Assembly: GCA_012270125.1 (NCBI GenBank)
Contig: JAAXIY010000010.1
Span: 1 to 34,147, forward strand
DNA length: 34,147 bases
Source: Paracoccaceae bacterium
GTDB taxonomy: Bacteria > Pseudomonadota > Alphaproteobacteria > Rhodobacterales > Rhodobacteraceae
Direction of reading: 5' to 3'
Shown here piece by piece: positions 16,940-25,685 of this stretch. Under the pieces are notes generated by a model, which ran no database searches, was not told the origin of the DNA, and saw only the letters and a list, made by a program, of their open reading frames with translations. Both the position numbers and the translations under genes were made by a program. Each line of letters starts with the position of its first letter. Position 1 is the first letter of the stretch.

Positions 16940-17419
16940 TTGCTGAGTTTTGAAGATCTTAAGAGAAAAATAGGTTTGGAGGTGGGTGTTTCAAAATGGT
17001 TCACCATTGATCAAGAAAGGATCGATAAATTTGCAGATGTAACAGAGGATTGGCAATATATTCATGTCGATCCAGTTGCTGCTATGAATACACCGTTCAA
17101 TGGGGCTATAGCGCATGGTTTTTTAACAGTTTCGTTACTTTCTGCGATGTATTATGATGCGGTTCCTGAGTTGGAGGGATCTGAATTAGGAGTAAACTAC
17201 GGATTTGATAAGATAAGGTTTCTTTCACCAGTGAGAGCTGGATCTAGGGTGCGGGGTCACTTTGAACTTGTTGATATTCGAGAGGTAAGAGATCTTGAGG
17301 TCTCGACAAATTGGCGTGTTGAAGTTGAAATAGAAAATTTTGACAAACCAGCGTTAGTCGCACAATGGATTGGGCGTCAGTATTTATCAAAAGGCTGGAG
17401 TCAAAATGGCCAAAAATAA
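16940..17419 (+). CDS. MaoC-like (R)-enoyl-CoA hydratase, hot-dog fold
   Basis: Single hot-dog domain of 159 residues, likely hydrating an enoyl-CoA or dehydrating an (R)-3-hydroxyacyl-CoA. The catalytic pair is Asp37 and His42 in FADVTEDWQYIHVD. IAHGFLTVSLLSAM (56-69) follows, then GVNYGFDKIRFLSPVRAGSRVRG, all standard for MaoC/NodN-like dehydratases. An open frame reaches back to 16901 inside the SDR gene, but I place the start at the TTG at 16940: AGGA is 5 nt upstream at 16931-16934, it begins one base after the SDR stop, and MLSFEDL aligns with usual family starts. TTG is a rare initiation codon, which may lower its translation. Its end overlaps the kinase gene by 14 nt. Confidence 0.87.
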   Translation: MLSFEDLKRKIGLEVGVSKWFTIDQERIDKFADVTEDWQYIHVDPVAAMNTPFNGAIAHGFLTVSLLSAMYYDAVPELEGSELGVNYGFDKIRFLSPVRAGSRVRGHFELVDIREVRDLEVSTNWRVEVEIENFDKPALVAQWIGRQYLSKGWSQNGQK

Positions 17420-18428
17420 AATTGATTTTGACGCTGTATCAAAATGGGCTGAAATTAACATTGATAAATTCTCTAGACCCGCAAAGTATACTAAATTTAA
17501 TTCTGGTCAGTCCAACCCAACCTATCTCGTTGAAACCTCACAAAAGAAATATGTTCTTCGTAAAAAACCTGAAGGTAAATTATTAAAATCGGCCCATGCA
17601 GTTGATAGAGAATATAGGGTTCAGTTGGCTTTGCAAAATAGTGAGGTGCCAGTTCCTAGAATGGCCGCATTTTGCTCTGATCTAAGTATTCTAGGTACTG
17701 AATTTTATATTATGGATCACATAGAAGGTACTTGTTTTGAGGATCCACTTTTAAATACCGTTGCAAAGGATCACCGTTATTCAATCTTTAAAGAAATGAG
17801 CACTATTTTAGCAAAGATACATAAAGTTGATTTATTAAAAGTTGGTCTTTCAGACTTTGGTCCCGGCGGTAATTATTTTAGCCGGCAAATTACTCGGTGG
17901 ACAAAACAATATCTTTCTTCTGAGACAGATAAAATTGAAAAAATGGACCAGCTGATAAAATGGTTAGAAGAAAATATTCCAGAAGATGATGAAAGACGAT
18001 GTTTAGTTCATGGTGATTTTCGTTTAGATAATTTACTTTTTAACCCAAACGAAAATAAATGTGTTGCAGTATTGGATTGGGAGCTTTCGACCATAGGACA
18101 TCCATTTGCAGATCTTGCAAGTGTTTTGATGCAATGGTCAATGCCCCCTGGTTTAGAGGGACGCGGCCTGCAAGGAGTAAACAGAAAACAGCATGGTCTT
18201 ATGGAAGACCAAGAATTTGTTGACTCTTATTGTAAAATAATGGGCTTAGACGGAATTCATAAATTTGAATTTTATATGGCCTTTGCTTTTTTCCGCATGG
18301 CGGCCATTTTGCAAGGGGTTAAGAAAAGAGGTCTTGAGGGTAATGCATCAAATCCGGCGAAAGCCATAAAACTTGGCAATTTAGTAAAATTGTTTGCAGA
18401 AAAAGGAATAGCCATTTTAGAGAGATAG
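17406..18428 (+). CDS. APH-family phosphotransferase, ACAD10/11- and LvaA-like kinase
   Basis: Aminoglycoside phosphotransferase-fold kinase of 340 residues. It resembles the kinase domain fused to acyl-CoA dehydrogenases in ACAD10/ACAD11 and the LvaA kinase, which phosphorylate 4-hydroxyacyl-CoA, rather than an antibiotic-resistance enzyme. Visible elements are LRKKP (ATP lysine about Lys53), Glu69 in REYRVQ, the catalytic loop HGDFRLDN (202-209, Asp204 and Asn209), and metal-binding Asp224 in VLDWELSTIGHPFADLA. I start at the ATG at 17406, which has GGAG 5 nt upstream; the frame from 17370 adds 12 residues inside the MaoC gene. The neighbouring SDR and MaoC genes support an acyl-CoA role. 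No acyl-CoA dehydrogenase is adjacent. The substrate is inferred. Confidence 0.88.
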   Translation: MAKNKIDFDAVSKWAEINIDKFSRPAKYTKFNSGQSNPTYLVETSQKKYVLRKKPEGKLLKSAHAVDREYRVQLALQNSEVPVPRMAAFCSDLSILGTEFYIMDHIEGTCFEDPLLNTVAKDHRYSIFKEMSTILAKIHKVDLLKVGLSDFGPGGNYFSRQITRWTKQYLSSETDKIEKMDQLIKWLEENIPEDDERRCLVHGDFRLDNLLFNPNENKCVAVLDWELSTIGHPFADLASVLMQWSMPPGLEGRGLQGVNRKQHGLMEDQEFVDSYCKIMGLDGIHKFEFYMAFAFFRMAAILQGVKKRGLEGNASNPAKAIKLGNLVKLFAEKGIAILER

Positions 18429-18442
18429 TAAGGAAATTTTAT

Positions 18443-19507
18443 TCAGTCAATCCAACCACTTAAGTTTTTCTCGATCAATGAAGACAGGGCAGAGATATGG
18501 GCATTGTTATCATTTAAACAGGGTATGTAAGTAAACTCTTCTCCTCCAGCTTCTTCAAAACTTTCTTTAATTTCCTCATTTATTTCTTCTAAAGTTTCAA
18601 TGCAGTCAGAAGAAAAAGCCGGAGCAATAACCGCAATAGATTTTTTATTTTCTTCTTCAACCAATCGCGCAACTTCCTCAACTGTGTAAGGTTTAAGCCA
18701 TTCTTCTGGTCCAAATTTGGATTGGAAGGTAGTAATAATATCTGTGTCTTTCCACCCAAGTCGCTCTTTCAACAAGCGGGTAGTTTTTTGACATTGACAG
18801 TGATAGGGATCGCCCTGCATCAGGTATCTTTTTGGCACTCCATGATAGCTGCAAACAAGAACTTCCGGTTTTATTTCTTGTTTGGCGTAAGCTTCCTCTA
18901 CGGATTTTGCTAAAGCATCAATGTACAAGGGTTGTTCGAAATATGGCTCTACAACTCGAATAACTGGTTGCCACTTCTCCTTCATTAAAGCTCTAAAAAA
19001 CTGGTCATTTGCTGTTGCTGATGTTGCGCCAGCATAATGAGGGTAAAGTGGAAAAAATAAAATTTTTGAGCAACCCTCTTTGACCATCTCTCTTACTTTG
19101 GACTGTGTTGAGGGGTTGCCGTAACGCATGCAAAAGTCAACTTTAATTTTTTGACCATATTTTTTTTCCATGAAATCTTTTATTTTTACGGTTTGATTTC
19201 TCGTTATGGTCATTAAAGGACTTTCATTTTCCTCATTATTCCAAATAGATTTATAGGCCGCTCCAGATCTAGATGGGCGGGTTGATAAGATTACCAGTTG
19301 CAACAGGGGCTGCCATAGCCAGGGTGAATAATCTATGACACGCCTGTCTGATAAAAACTCTGACAAGTAGCGTCTCATTGACCAATAATCATAATTATCG
19401 GGAGTCCCCAAATTGGCTAGAAGGACACCAATTCTTTTGCTTGGAACTTTTGGATGATCGCTACTAGCGTGTTGCGGAACTTTGAGTTCAATTGCTTCAT
19501 CAAACAT
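18443..19507 (-). CDS. hemH: Ferrochelatase
   Basis: Last enzyme of protoporphyrin-dependent heme synthesis, inserting Fe2+ into protoporphyrin IX. The 354-residue protein has GVLLANLGTPD (27-37), the RRYLSEFLSDRRVID segment, CMRYGNPS, FFPLYPHYAGATSAT, the catalytic His222 in CSYHGVPKRY, CQCQKTTRLL, TTFQSKFGPEEWL and Glu304 in FSSDCIETLEEI, all ferrochelatase landmarks. The two cysteines at 238 and 240 are frequent in alphaproteobacterial enzymes and can be cluster-related in other ferrochelatases, but the full cluster set is not evident here. It follows the methyltransferase gene after 58 nt on the same strand and converges on the kinase gene with 14 nt between. Confidence 0.97.
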   Translation of the reverse strand: MFDEAIELKVPQHASSDHPKVPSKRIGVLLANLGTPDNYDYWSMRRYLSEFLSDRRVIDYSPWLWQPLLQLVILSTRPSRSGAAYKSIWNNEENESPLMTITRNQTVKIKDFMEKKYGQKIKVDFCMRYGNPSTQSKVREMVKEGCSKILFFPLYPHYAGATSATANDQFFRALMKEKWQPVIRVVEPYFEQPLYIDALAKSVEEAYAKQEIKPEVLVCSYHGVPKRYLMQGDPYHCQCQKTTRLLKERLGWKDTDIITTFQSKFGPEEWLKPYTVEEVARLVEEENKKSIAVIAPAFSSDCIETLEEINEEIKESFEEAGGEEFTYIPCLNDNNAHISALSSLIEKNLSGWID

Positions 19508-19565
19508 GGTCTGTTTTCTCTTATCTATTTATTATGGAAATGAGGTAAGTCATTGTGCTGAATGG

Positions 19566-20384
19566 TCAATCTTTGAGTTTTTCTTCTGTTACGTTTAGCG
19601 CATCAGCAAGCCTGATTGATGCAGAGCCAGGTTTGAGCGGTTTTGGCTGGTCGCTTGATGGAGCCCAGCCGGTCAAAGTGATCAACTCAAAAGTTGCTTC
19701 TATTTCTTTTTTATTTGAATTTTGGTCACTAACATATTTATCAGACATCAAAGAAAAAAGTTTTCGGTGAGAAAATTTCTTCAATCTATCGGTTTGAACG
19801 TTGGTTTCACCCATCCTACGAAGATCATACAAAAGATCTATTGGGTTTTTATAACTTACCTTATGCACGGTGCTGTCCGCTACAGGTAAAGCAAAACCTG
19901 AGCGCATTAAAAAAGCGCCGGCATCGCGGATGTCTATCATTGGTAAAACTCTTGGTGAAATACCGCCAGTCAGTTCCAGTTCCGATGCTGCAATAGAGTC
20001 TCTGAGTTCATGAAGTGTCTGGCCGCCAAGAAAATTACCTAGAAACAAACCTCCTTTTTCCATAACCGACTTGCACTGAATTAATTGGCCAACTGGATCA
20101 TTGGAGTAATGTAGAGACATTCCATGGATTACTAAATCATAATTTTTGTTAGAAAACCTCAATAATTCTTCATCAGAGATGACATCAGCATTATGAAAAG
20201 TATTCCTCCAAGGATATAAATGCCCACTGATAATTAATATTTTTTCAAATCGCTTTTTTATTATGTGCAGTCGATCTTTTATGTCTTGTATAGCCAATTT
20301 TTGAAGAAAGTTGTCTTCTTTATCTGACTTAGCTCTCCTTTTTGCTAGAGCCTCTTTATCAATAATTTCCTTGCTACTTTTCAT
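19566..20384 (-). CDS. BioC/NDUFAF5-like class I methyltransferase-fold protein
   Basis: Protein of 272 residues matching the alphaproteobacterial family related to BioC and to mitochondrial NDUFAF5, a complex I assembly factor. Recognisable parts are ALAKRRAKSDKEDNFLQKLA, IHGMSLHYSNDPVGQL, GGLFLGNFLGGQTLHELRDS, GISPRVLPMIDIRDAGAFLMRSGFALPVADS and LLYDLRRMGETN. The first glycine-rich SAM motif, normally like LDLGxGxG, is replaced by ILIISGHLYPW, so cofactor binding is uncertain. The role could be a respiratory-complex assembly factor rather than biotin synthesis, since no bio genes are present. No clear ribosome binding site precedes the ATG. It is divergent from grxC and upstream of hemH. 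Confidence 0.8.
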   Translation of the reverse strand: MKSSKEIIDKEALAKRRAKSDKEDNFLQKLAIQDIKDRLHIIKKRFEKILIISGHLYPWRNTFHNADVISDEELLRFSNKNYDLVIHGMSLHYSNDPVGQLIQCKSVMEKGGLFLGNFLGGQTLHELRDSIAASELELTGGISPRVLPMIDIRDAGAFLMRSGFALPVADSTVHKVSYKNPIDLLYDLRRMGETNVQTDRLKKFSHRKLFSLMSDKYVSDQNSNKKEIEATFELITLTGWAPSSDQPKPLKPGSASIRLADALNVTEEKLKD

Positions 20385-20523
20385 AAGGTTGAAATAAAGA
20401 GGTTTTTTATAATTTACAAAGTTTATGTTTCTGTTTCCCTTGAAATTATTGCGAATTGTTGTCTATCAAATTGAAAATTACTGAATTAAAATAAAATTAA
20501 CTTTTCGGTTAGAGTTTTTTACT

Positions 20524-20781
20524 ATGCAAATTGATATATACACTTCACCGCTTTGTGGCTTTTGCACGATTGCAAAAAATTTACTTCTAAAAAAGGGTGT
20601 GGAGTTTACAGAGTATGACGTTCTTAATGACCCATCCCTAAAACCTGTCATGCTGAAACGAGCAAATGGTGCTCACACTGTACCTCAAATTTTCATCAAT
20701 GATCATCATATCGGAGGATGGAATGAATTATTTTCCTTAGATCAAGCTGGGAAATTAGATAAAGTCCTAATGGCTAAATAA
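20524..20781 (+). CDS. grxC: Glutaredoxin (dithiol, CGFC active site)
   Basis: Small thiol-disulfide oxidoreductase of 85 residues, reduced by glutathione. The active site is Cys-Gly-Phe-Cys in YTSPLCGFCTIAKNLL, two cysteines apart, so it is dithiol despite resembling the monothiol CGFS type. The cis-proline motif TVPQIFIND and GGWNELFSLD follow, both part of the glutathione-binding groove. A single thioredoxin-fold domain fills the whole protein. I recall CGFC in other Rhodobacterales GrxC proteins, so it is a lineage feature rather than an oddity. AGAG lies about 9 nt before the ATG. It is divergent from the methyltransferase. Confidence 0.92.
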   Translation: MQIDIYTSPLCGFCTIAKNLLLKKGVEFTEYDVLNDPSLKPVMLKRANGAHTVPQIFINDHHIGGWNELFSLDQAGKLDKVLMAK

Positions 20782-20912
20782 ATATAACCTTATTGTAATA
20801 AAATTTATTCTATCCAAAATTATGGTTTGAAAAATACAACTAGACTTAGTTAAAAAAGCTAGGGTACTAATACAATCTGTGATGAGAGGCGTAGATTTTC
20901 AGGTTCTAACAA

Positions 20913-21350
20913 ATGAGTGATGACAATAGTACACTTGCGATTTCTTTATTCAGTGAGGTGTTGACGGTCGATCAATTGTTAAGATTACAACTGGCAAAAG
21001 TATTACCTAAGGGAATGGAGTTATCTCACTTTTCCGTGTTAAATCATTTAGCGCATATTAATATTGAAAGAACACCTGCCCAGCTTGCAAAAAGCTTTCA
21101 TGTTACACGGGGGGCTATGACTAATACGCTTCGCCGGTTAGAGGCTTCTGGATATGTGCACATCCGCCCAGATTGGGATGATGCTCGAAAAAAAAGGGTA
21201 GCGATAAGTTCATCGGGGCGTATGGCGCGCGATAACGCAATCTCTGCGGTTGCTCCATTTTTAAATGAAGCTGTATCTGACCTAGGCAAAGATCATTTCA
21301 AACAAATTTTGCCAATTTTGCGGGGATTAAGAGTAAAATTAGAACAATAG
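20913..21350 (+). CDS. MarR-family transcriptional regulator
   Basis: Winged-helix DNA-binding regulator of 145 residues, normal for MarR. The helix-turn-helix lies in TPAQLAKSFHVTRGAMTNTLRRLEASGYVHIRPD. It is followed by the wing with the typical DDARKKRVAISSSGR, in which the Asp and Arg contact DNA, and by a C-terminal dimerisation helix. Members usually act as dimeric repressors released by small phenolic or oxidising ligands; the ligand here is unknown. nhaA follows on the same strand after 85 nt and is a possible target or operon partner. A weak repeat AACTA-GACT-TAGTT (20838-20851) upstream could be an autoregulatory site. Confidence 0.9.
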   Translation: MSDDNSTLAISLFSEVLTVDQLLRLQLAKVLPKGMELSHFSVLNHLAHINIERTPAQLAKSFHVTRGAMTNTLRRLEASGYVHIRPDWDDARKKRVAISSSGRMARDNAISAVAPFLNEAVSDLGKDHFKQILPILRGLRVKLEQ

Positions 21351-21435
21351 CTATTTATTTTGCTTGTTTGAATTGCTGTTCTATATTTTTTCTATTATCT
21401 GCTTTTCTAACTAACAATAGTCTGTTGAGGAATCT

Positions 21436-22734
21436 ATGTATCGCGTTTGGAACTTTTTAACTAACTATTCTCTTCTTTTGATTTTTGGGGCACTAATTGC
21501 CTTGATTTGGGCAAATACAAATCCTCACAGTTATCATCATCTGGTAGAGTACCCACTATGGTTTAATGACTGGCTTGGACCTAGTTATAAATATTGGGCC
21601 AAAGCTTACGGAGAAGGATATGACGCCTTTTCTTCTGGTGGCGCAACCAATGTCCTGAGTTTTCATTATTTAGTAAACGATATTGGAATGGCTTTCTTTT
21701 TTGCCATAGCTGCCAAAGAAGTATGGGAAGCAATCATTCTAAAAGATGGTAGCCTTCGTGGTAAAAAGGCTGCTACGCCGTTGGTTGCAACTGCTGGTGG
21801 AATGTTTGGGCCAATTGCCGTCTATTTGGGATTGGCGGCTTTCTTGGGCTCAGATACATATAACGCTGTTCAGAATGGTTGGGCTATACCTACTGCAACT
21901 GACATTGCATTTAGTTATTTAGTAGGCCGAATAGTGTTTGGCGCTGGTCATCCAGCAGTCAGATTTTTGTTACTTTTAGCTATTGCAGATGATGCGGCTG
22001 GTTTGATTATTTTGGCAATCTTTTACCCATCAGGCGAACTAGCTCCTGCGTGGCTTCTGGTTTCATTCGCGGCAGCCTTTTTGGTTTACTTTGTTTTTAA
22101 TTGGCTTCCACACCGAATGGATGAAGGAAAAGACGATAGACCCTATACAACATTGGTTAGAAAATATTTAACTTTTTGGCCATATTTACTGGGTGGCTGT
22201 ATAAGCTGGTATGGATTTATGAAAGCTGGTTTGCATCCAGCTTTAGGTCTATTACCCATAGTGCCAGCTATTCCACATGCTGACCGCGCCTTTGGTTTTT
22301 TTGATGCGGCGGAAGAGCATGCTCACGATCTATTAAATATGATAGAACACGCGCTTAAGCATCCTGTAGAAGTTGTTTTATTTTTCTTTGGCTTGTTGAA
22401 TGCTGGGGTTGAGTTTTCATCAATAGGAGATGCTACTTGGCTAGTTCTGGCAGGTTTGATAATTGGAAAGCCTGTTGGTATTTTTCTTTTTGGATGGCTG
22501 GCGGCATCGCCCATGCGGCTGGGAATGCCACAAGGAATGCGGTTAATTGATTTGATTGTAATAGGCTTTGTTTCAGCTATTGGCTTTACTGTATCGCTGT
22601 TTGTAGCAACCGTAGCTTTTGATGCTGGTCCGGTTCAAGATGCAGCCAAAATGGGCGCTTTGTTTAGTTTTGCAGCAGCCATTATCTCCATAATAGCTGG
22701 CAAAGTATTCAAAGTAGAGAAGCAGAACGGATAA
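21436..22734 (+). CDS. nhaA: Na+/H+ antiporter NhaA, divergent form
   Basis: Inner-membrane sodium/proton antiporter of 432 residues, longer than the 388 of E. coli NhaA. It should export Na+ and keep cytoplasmic pH in a marine cell. The ion-binding aspartates are present as Asp185-Asp186 in AIADDAAGLI, TATDIAF is at 153-159, and the conserved lysine in LIIGKPVGIFLFGW matches the TM10 Lys of E. coli. About a dozen hydrophobic segments are visible. The TM1-TM2 loop (about 40-72) is long, and KEVWEAI stands where E. coli has EVKREL, so the pH-sensor charges differ. A histidine-rich loop (HADRAFGFFDAAEEHAHD) lies before a late helix. GAGGAATCT precedes the ATG. Confidence 0.92.
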   Translation: MYRVWNFLTNYSLLLIFGALIALIWANTNPHSYHHLVEYPLWFNDWLGPSYKYWAKAYGEGYDAFSSGGATNVLSFHYLVNDIGMAFFFAIAAKEVWEAIILKDGSLRGKKAATPLVATAGGMFGPIAVYLGLAAFLGSDTYNAVQNGWAIPTATDIAFSYLVGRIVFGAGHPAVRFLLLLAIADDAAGLIILAIFYPSGELAPAWLLVSFAAAFLVYFVFNWLPHRMDEGKDDRPYTTLVRKYLTFWPYLLGGCISWYGFMKAGLHPALGLLPIVPAIPHADRAFGFFDAAEEHAHDLLNMIEHALKHPVEVVLFFFGLLNAGVEFSSIGDATWLVLAGLIIGKPVGIFLFGWLAASPMRLGMPQGMRLIDLIVIGFVSAIGFTVSLFVATVAFDAGPVQDAAKMGALFSFAAAIISIIAGKVFKVEKQNG

Positions 22735-22739
22735 ATATT

Positions 22740-22763
22740 GGGTAGGTTTTTAAGAACTTACCC
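22740..22763. terminator. Bidirectional-type terminator hairpin between nhaA and secA
   Basis: GGGTAGGTT (22740-22748) pairs with AACTTACCC (22755-22763) in a 9-bp stem with one G-T wobble and a 6-nt loop, in the 43-nt convergent gap. On the plus strand it is followed by ATATTGTTTCAATTTT, on the minus strand by AATATTTATCC. The T-tracts are broken, so strength is uncertain. Confidence 0.5.
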
Positions 22764-22777
22764 ATATTGTTTCAATT

Positions 22778-25465
22778 TTAGATTAGGCGACCGTGGCAAT
22801 GTTTGAATTTTTTACCTGAGCCACAGGGGCATTTTTCGTTTCTACCAGTATTATGCCAATTTTTAGGCATCTCTTTTTCTGGGCCACGAGTTACAGCCAA
22901 TCCATTTTCTTTAGTTTGTTCGCTTTGATTGCTTGGTTGCTGCTGCGAAGCTACTTGTTGAACAATGGCCTTTTGCTCTTCTTCCGTTAAGGGCCTTACT
23001 TGTCCCATATATTTCGTAACATCTAATCGTAATGACCCTAATAAACTTTCAAAAAGCTGGAAAGCCTCGTTTTTATATTCATTTAAGGGGTCTCTTTGTG
23101 CGTAACCACGAAAACTTACGACACTTCTTAAATGCTCTAGTTTAAGCAGGTGTTCACGCCACTTTCGGTCAATTGTTTGGAGTAGAATTTGCTTGCAGAT
23201 CTTACTCATATTTTCGGCGCCAAATACCTTGGCTTTCTCGTCCATAAACTCGTCTACCGAGTTGCTAATGCGATCCCTTATAATCTCGTTATCAACTCCG
23301 TCTTCATCAGCCCATTCAACAATTGGTAAATTTACATTAAAAATGTCTTTTACATAAGTCTCTAGATCTTCTGTTTCCCACTGCTCAGCATACGCTTTGG
23401 CTGGCATGTATGTTTCTACTGCATCATCAAGAACTTCTTCTCGCATATCTTCGACTATTTCGCCAATTTCAGTTGAATTTAAAATCTCGAGGCGCTGCTC
23501 AAAAATAGCTTTTCTTTGATCGTTCATCACATCGTCGAACTTTAATAGCTGTTTTCTTATATCGAAATTTCGTCCCTCAACCTTTGCCTGAGCTCTTTCT
23601 AGTGATTTGTTGACCCATGGATGAACGATGGCCTCACCTTCCTCCATACCGAGTGTTGAAAGGACTTTATCTAATCTTTCAGATCCAAAAATTCGCATTA
23701 AATCATCTTCGAGACTTAGAAAAAATGATGAACGCCCAGCGTCTCCTTGGCGTCCAGATCGTCCACGAAGTTGATTATCAATCCGACGGCTTTCGTGTCG
23801 CTCCGTTGCCAGCACAAATAAACCCCCAGCTGCTAGAACCTTGTCTCTTTCTCCTGAATGCGATGCTTCAATTTGTGACCTAAGTTTTTCAGGATCTTCA
23901 TTCGGATTTTTAGCCAATGCCTCTAATACTTTCATTTCAACATTGCCACCAAGCTGAATATCCGTGCCACGTCCAGCCATATTTGTGGCTATAGTAACAG
24001 CATTAAGTTTTCCAGCATCACCGACAATTTGGGCTTCTTGCTCGTGCTGTCTGGCGTTTAAAACGTTATGCTTCACTTTTTCTTTTTTAAGCATATCTGA
24101 AAGAAGTTCAGATTTTTCGATAGAGGTTGTTCCTACCAATACAGGCTGACCTTTGGAATTAGCTTCTTTTATTTGTTCAATTATAGCTTTGTATTTTTCG
24201 GCTGTCGTTCGGTAAACTTTGTCATCTTCATCTACGCGCGTGATTGGCCGATTTGTAGGTACTTCTACAACGCCAAGTTTATATATCTCTTTAAATTCTT
24301 CAGCTTCTGTTGCTGCCGTACCTGTCATACCCGATAGTTTATCATACAAGCGAAAATAGTTTTGAAATGTGACGCTTGCCAGAGTCACATTTTCTGATTG
24401 AATCGAGCAGTTTTCTTTTGCCTCTATCGCTTGATGAAGGCCATCAGAAAGGCGCCTTCCCGGCATCATGCGCCCAGTAAATTCATCAATAAGAACTACT
24501 TCGTCAGAGCGGACAATATAATCTTTATCTTTAGTAAATAGTTTATGTGCTCGCAGCCCCTGGTTCACATGGTGCACTATGGTCGTGCTTTCCGGGTCAT
24601 AAAGAGACTGACCATCTGGTAATATACCTTCTGATTGCAACAGTTCTTCTAAAAAGTCGTTTCCTTCATCAGTGAAAGATACAGCTCTTGTTTTCTCATC
24701 AATTGTAAAATGAACATCTTCCAAAGAGGGTATTAATTTATCAATTGTTTGATAAAGCTCACTACGATCCTCTGCAGGGCCCGATATTATGAGGGGAGTT
24801 CGAGCTTCATCAATTAAAATGCTGTCAACTTCATCAACAATTGCAAAATAATGATGTTTTTGATTCATCTGATCGATTTCACTTTTCATGTTATCTCTAA
24901 GATAATCAAATCCCAGTTCATTGTTTGTTGCATATGTTATGTCGCACTTGTAGGCTGATAGTTTTTCTTCATCAGATTGTTGTGGATGAACAACACCAGT
25001 AGTCATTCCGATCGATCCGTAAACCTTAGACATCCACTCCGCATCTCGCTTAGCCAAATAGTCGTTAACTGTTACGATATGCACTCCTCGGCCTGCTAAG
25101 GCATTTAAATAAGCGGGAAAGGTAGCAACAAGGGTCTTACCTTCTCCGGTTTTCATTTCTGAAATGTTGCCTTGATGTAGAAAAATTCCACCCATCAATT
25201 GAGTGTCAAAGGCACGCAATCCAAGGGAGCGTTTTGCTGCTTCGCGACAGTTGGCAAATGCTTCGGGTAGTAATGCGTCTAAAGTATCACCATTTTTAAA
25301 TCTCTCCTTAAATTCATTTGTTTTTTCAATCAAATCCTTATCTGAGAGTTTTTCAAAATGACCTTCAAGCGAGTTAATTTTATCAACAATTGGTTGAATG
25401 CTTTTTATTTTTCTATCGTTTGACGTACCAAAAGCTGCTCTTGCAAGTTTTCCCAATCCCAGCAT
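22778..25465 (-). CDS. secA: Preprotein translocase ATPase SecA
   Basis: Motor ATPase that pushes unfolded preproteins through SecYEG. The 895-residue protein is complete. Walker A is MKTGEGKT (104-111); Walker B/DEAD region is [21 protein letters not shown]. It also has [56 protein letters not shown], and [22 protein letters not shown] of the second motor domain. The C-terminal linker is Gln/Asn-rich and leads to the zinc SEC-C tail [13 protein letters not shown], which binds SecB and phospholipid. GGAGA lies just upstream of the ATG. It is divergent from argJ across a 220-nt spacer holding a good promoter. Confidence 0.98.
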   Translation of the reverse strand: MLGLGKLARAAFGTSNDRKIKSIQPIVDKINSLEGHFEKLSDKDLIEKTNEFKERFKNGDTLDALLPEAFANCREAAKRSLGLRAFDTQLMGGIFLHQGNISEMKTGEGKTLVATFPAYLNALAGRGVHIVTVNDYLAKRDAEWMSKVYGSIGMTTGVVHPQQSDEEKLSAYKCDITYATNNELGFDYLRDNMKSEIDQMNQKHHYFAIVDEVDSILIDEARTPLIISGPAEDRSELYQTIDKLIPSLEDVHFTIDEKTRAVSFTDEGNDFLEELLQSEGILPDGQSLYDPESTTIVHHVNQGLRAHKLFTKDKDYIVRSDEVVLIDEFTGRMMPGRRLSDGLHQAIEAKENCSIQSENVTLASVTFQNYFRLYDKLSGMTGTAATEAEEFKEIYKLGVVEVPTNRPITRVDEDDKVYRTTAEKYKAIIEQIKEANSKGQPVLVGTTSIEKSELLSDMLKKEKVKHNVLNARQHEQEAQIVGDAGKLNAVTIATNMAGRGTDIQLGGNVEMKVLEALAKNPNEDPEKLRSQIEASHSGERDKVLAAGGLFVLATERHESRRIDNQLRGRSGRQGDAGRSSFFLSLEDDLMRIFGSERLDKVLSTLGMEEGEAIVHPWVNKSLERAQAKVEGRNFDIRKQLLKFDDVMNDQRKAIFEQRLEILNSTEIGEIVEDMREEVLDDAVETYMPAKAYAEQWETEDLETYVKDIFNVNLPIVEWADEDGVDNEIIRDRISNSVDEFMDEKAKVFGAENMSKICKQILLQTIDRKWREHLLKLEHLRSVVSFRGYAQRDPLNEYKNEAFQLFESLLGSLRLDVTKYMGQVRPLTEEEQKAIVQQVASQQQPSNQSEQTKENGLAVTRGPEKEMPKNWHNTGRNEKCPCGSGKKFKHCHGRLI

Positions 25466-25568
25466 TTTTTCTCCAATTATATAACTTGCACTAACTCTTT
25501 TAATGTCCTTGCTTGATATGGAAACTCAAACTAGGAATTAGGAAACTATTCCACATTACTACTAAGCG

Positions 25569-25596
25569 ATTTAAGGGTCTCGCAATGTAGTGTCAA
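25569..25596 (-). promoter_or_regulatory. Candidate sigma70 promoter for secA
   Basis: A perfect TTGACA (25596-25591, minus strand) is spaced 16 nt from TTAAAT (25574-25569), giving a secA leader of about 95-100 nt. The palindrome CGCTAGCG (25597-25604) touches the upstream edge of the -35 box and could be a binding site. The rest of the 220-nt spacer is AT-rich, with no clear promoter for argJ recognisable. Confidence 0.4.
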
Positions 25597-25685
25597 CGCT
25601 AGCGCAAAAAACATCATTAATTTATAAGAAAAATTATGAAAAAAATTATGCTTAACAAGATACAAATTAATTGTGGGAATACCGT

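Noticed and set aside
17406-18428. Aminoglycoside resistance gene
   Set aside because: The APH fold is shared, but the DWELSTIGHPFADLA region and the SDR/MaoC neighbours point to the ACAD10/11- and LvaA-like group.
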